47,756 nt of DNA from NCBI RefSeq assembly GCF_014486675.1, contig NZ_JACTAC010000019.1, forward strand, positions 1-47,756, given 5' to 3'. Of the stretch, positions 46,569 through 47,756 are shown piece by piece. Under the pieces are notes generated by a model that saw only the letters and a list, made by a program, of their open reading frames with translations, searched no databases and was not told where the DNA came from. Both the position numbers and the translations under genes were made by a program. How positions within the stretch are numbered: the first letter of the stretch is position 1; the number at the start of each line of letters is the position of its first letter. This DNA is from Flavobacterium macrobrachii (lineage in GTDB: Bacteria; Bacteroidota; Bacteroidia; Flavobacteriales; Flavobacteriaceae).

Positions 46569-46611
46569 CTTTAATAAACTAAGTTCTTCAACCTATTAGG
46601 CATAAAAAACA

Positions 46612-46662
46612 AACCTCCTTTAAATCTCCCGAAACTTCGGGATAAAAAGAGGTTATTTTTTT
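46612..46662. terminator. Terminator of mrr with two-level stem
   Basis: Inner stem TCCCGAA/TTCGGGA with loop AC (46627-46642) inside an outer AACCTC/GAGGTT stem (46612-46617, 46649-46654). T-runs occur on both sides, so it can work in both directions; mrr on the minus strand is its likely user. Confidence 0.75.
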
Positions 46663-46701
46663 TATAGTTTCCAATTTTATATTTAAAAAATGGTAGTTGT
46701 G

Positions 46702-46716
46702 CAACAGTTACTGTTG
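46702..46716. repeat. CAACAGT-T-ACTGTTG palindrome after mrr
   Basis: Perfect 15-base palindrome 14 bases beyond the mrr stop codon, flanked by GTGC and GTTATATGC. Too short for a useful terminator; similar palindromes flank accessory genes in Bacteroidota, so it may be a recombination or repeat site. Confidence 0.55.
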
Positions 46717-46729
46717 TTATATGCTGTAA

Positions 46730-47626
46730 TTATTTTTTTTCTCGATACTGTTCAAAAAATGTCATATCAGGTTCGTATATAGTTTTGGGTTTCACTCCAA
46801 GTTCAACATCTTCAAACATTTGCACTAATTTATCTCCGTCTATTAATTCAAGTTTAATATTATTTTTTTCAATTTCTATTGCTGCTTTAGCAAATGAACC
46901 TGTAGTTATTAAAAGTCCTTTTTCAACGCTTCTTTTATTTGTTTCCATAACTCCAATAAATGCTTGAACTTTTTCAGTTGGAACAGTTCCACTATATCTT
47001 TTACATTGAAAATAGACACTCATATTAACAAATGGATTTAACTTTAGGTTTGCATAGCCATCAATTCCACCATCGTGCGATTGTTGAGAAATTTCGATAT
47101 CTTCAAAATTGTATTCTCTCAAAAGTCTACCACATAAATGCTCAAATCCTATCGGCGATAAATTTTGTAAAACTTCTAGCAATGAAAGCTGGATTTTTGT
47201 ATCAGAACCGTCGAGTTCGTCTTCTTCTTGTGTTATAATAATCTTTTCGACTTCAGTTTCGCTTTGAACTCCTTTTCGCAGATCCGCAAGAATTTTTACC
47301 CATTTAAGAAATATTTCATGAGCTTTCTTTTCATCTAAATGAGTTTCCTTTCCTTTGAGACTTATAGTCCAAACTCCACGTTTTGATGCAGCAAGAAGCT
47401 CTTCCCAAACCAAATATTGTCTTGCCCAAGCTAATTGGTTAGGAAATTTCAGAAGTCCTGATTTTTCATATCGTTCGTTTAACGTTTCATCGTCAACATT
47501 AAGTTTTTCTGCAATCCAGTTCATTATTTCTTTCGGTGTAGCTGAACCTCCGAAATCTCGTAATGCATCAAGTATTGGTCCGAACCACTTAATAAATTCT
47601 GTTTTACGGCTTTTTTTCTTTGTCAT
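46730..47626 (-). CDS. mrr: Mrr-type restriction endonuclease (type IV restriction)
   Basis: Endonuclease of 298 residues predicted to cut foreign, modified DNA. The N-terminal Mrr_N winged helix (about 10-95) contains SATPKEIMNWIAEKL and KRGVWTISLKG. A flexible acidic linker (about 120-145: ETEVEKIIITQEEDELDG) follows, then the catalytic PD-(D/E)xK domain with HDGGIDG (Asp189) and FQCKR (Gln207, Lys209). Both active-site elements are complete, so it should be functional. No methyltransferase or specificity subunit is adjacent. It sits alone in an intergenic repeat area, which suggests a mobile accessory gene. Confidence 0.9.
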   Translation of the reverse strand: MTKKKSRKTEFIKWFGPILDALRDFGGSATPKEIMNWIAEKLNVDDETLNERYEKSGLLKFPNQLAWARQYLVWEELLAASKRGVWTISLKGKETHLDEKKAHEIFLKWVKILADLRKGVQSETEVEKIIITQEEDELDGSDTKIQLSLLEVLQNLSPIGFEHLCGRLLREYNFEDIEISQQSHDGGIDGYANLKLNPFVNMSVYFQCKRYSGTVPTEKVQAFIGVMETNKRSVEKGLLITTGSFAKAAIEIEKNNIKLELIDGDKLVQMFEDVELGVKPKTIYEPDMTFFEQYREKK

Positions 47627-47702
47627 TTATATTGTTTTTTTCGTGCGTTTGCGACTATGGCTGCTAACCTCAGACTATGAAAAAAAATCACAATCCTTTT
47701 TT

Positions 47703-47710
47703 CAAATATA
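47703..47710 (-). promoter_or_regulatory. Probable -7 box of mrr
   Basis: Minus-strand TATATTTG, a TAnnTTTG match 77 bases before the mrr start codon. No ideal -33 TTG. The leader between holds a direct repeat GACTATG (47653-47659 and 47673-47679). Confidence 0.4.
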
Positions 47711-47756
47711 CAATTTTACATCAAACACCTATAACAAAAAAAAGCACTCCGATAGC

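Larger units (their letters stand above)
45769..46729. other. 961-base gene-poor junction region
   Basis: Between the deformylase-like gene and mrr there is no full-length gene. It holds an 11-bp tandem repeat, a direct repeat AACTACTCT, a tsaC fragment, two minus-strand terminators, a possible 30-codon gene, the mrr terminator and a palindrome. These are listed separately. 46081-46180 holds nothing I can recognise. Confidence 0.7.

Noticed and set aside
46730..47626. A wider defence island around mrr
   Set aside because: The genes before it are housekeeping or envelope genes, and only 130 bases follow in the window, so an island cannot be claimed.

Overview
The window looks like a chromosomal segment of a Flavobacterium-like member of the Bacteroidota. 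The DNA is AT-rich, promoters resemble the Bacteroidota TAnnTTTG -7 box, Shine-Dalgarno sequences are weak, and the protein set is typical of Flavobacteriaceae (OxyR/Dps pair, SulP with carbonic anhydrases, LETM1-related protein, many short secreted lipoproteins). No tRNA, rRNA, CRISPR array, prophage or complete insertion sequence was seen.

Region 1 (1-8900) is the 3' part of a polysaccharide-utilisation locus for beta-1,3/1,6-glucan (laminarin-like). It is a same-strand row of secreted glycoside hydrolases: PKD-GH16, GH30, GH30, GH5-CBM6, GH3, GH16. The locus carries lesions. The first GH30 has a one-base frameshift, the GH3 has an in-frame TAA, and the first GH16 has no usable start codon in frame. 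The other protein-coding genes in the window read intact, so the damage is concentrated here.

Region 2 (8900-17300) holds an ECF sigma factor with a 47-codon lysine-rich downstream gene, an endonuclease III without its iron-sulfur cysteines, and a peroxide-defence group: Bcp, KatG, and a 2-Cys peroxiredoxin followed by a thioredoxin and a DUF6952-like protein. An amino-acid permease lies in between. Region 3 (17300-30450) is mostly housekeeping: DUF4349 lipoprotein, PabB, a secreted protein ending in a TonB-plug-like motif, TilS (with a palindromic repeat embedded in frame), DsbD, a large lipoprotein, PcrA/UvrD and a LytS/LytT-type two-component system.

Region 4 (30500-37400) has a DUF5694 protein, the threonylcarbamoyl-AMP synthase, IlvE, DUF4920, a CxxCH lipoprotein, MnmD, two 64-residue paralogues each with its own promoter-like signal, and divergent oxyR/dps. 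Region 5 (37400-45800) has a SulP transporter with two beta-carbonic anhydrases (a bicarbonate-uptake module), a LETM1-related protein, YdeI-like, Cu/Zn superoxide dismutase, a polytopic membrane protein and an exported peptide-deformylase-like protein whose metal-binding Cys is Asp.

Region 6 (45769-47756) is a gene-poor junction. It contains an 11-bp tandem repeat, a 49-codon 3' fragment of a second, diverged threonylcarbamoyl-AMP synthase gene, several minus-strand terminators with little coding sequence in front of them, and an Mrr-type restriction endonuclease flanked by palindromes. This is the most rearranged part of the window.
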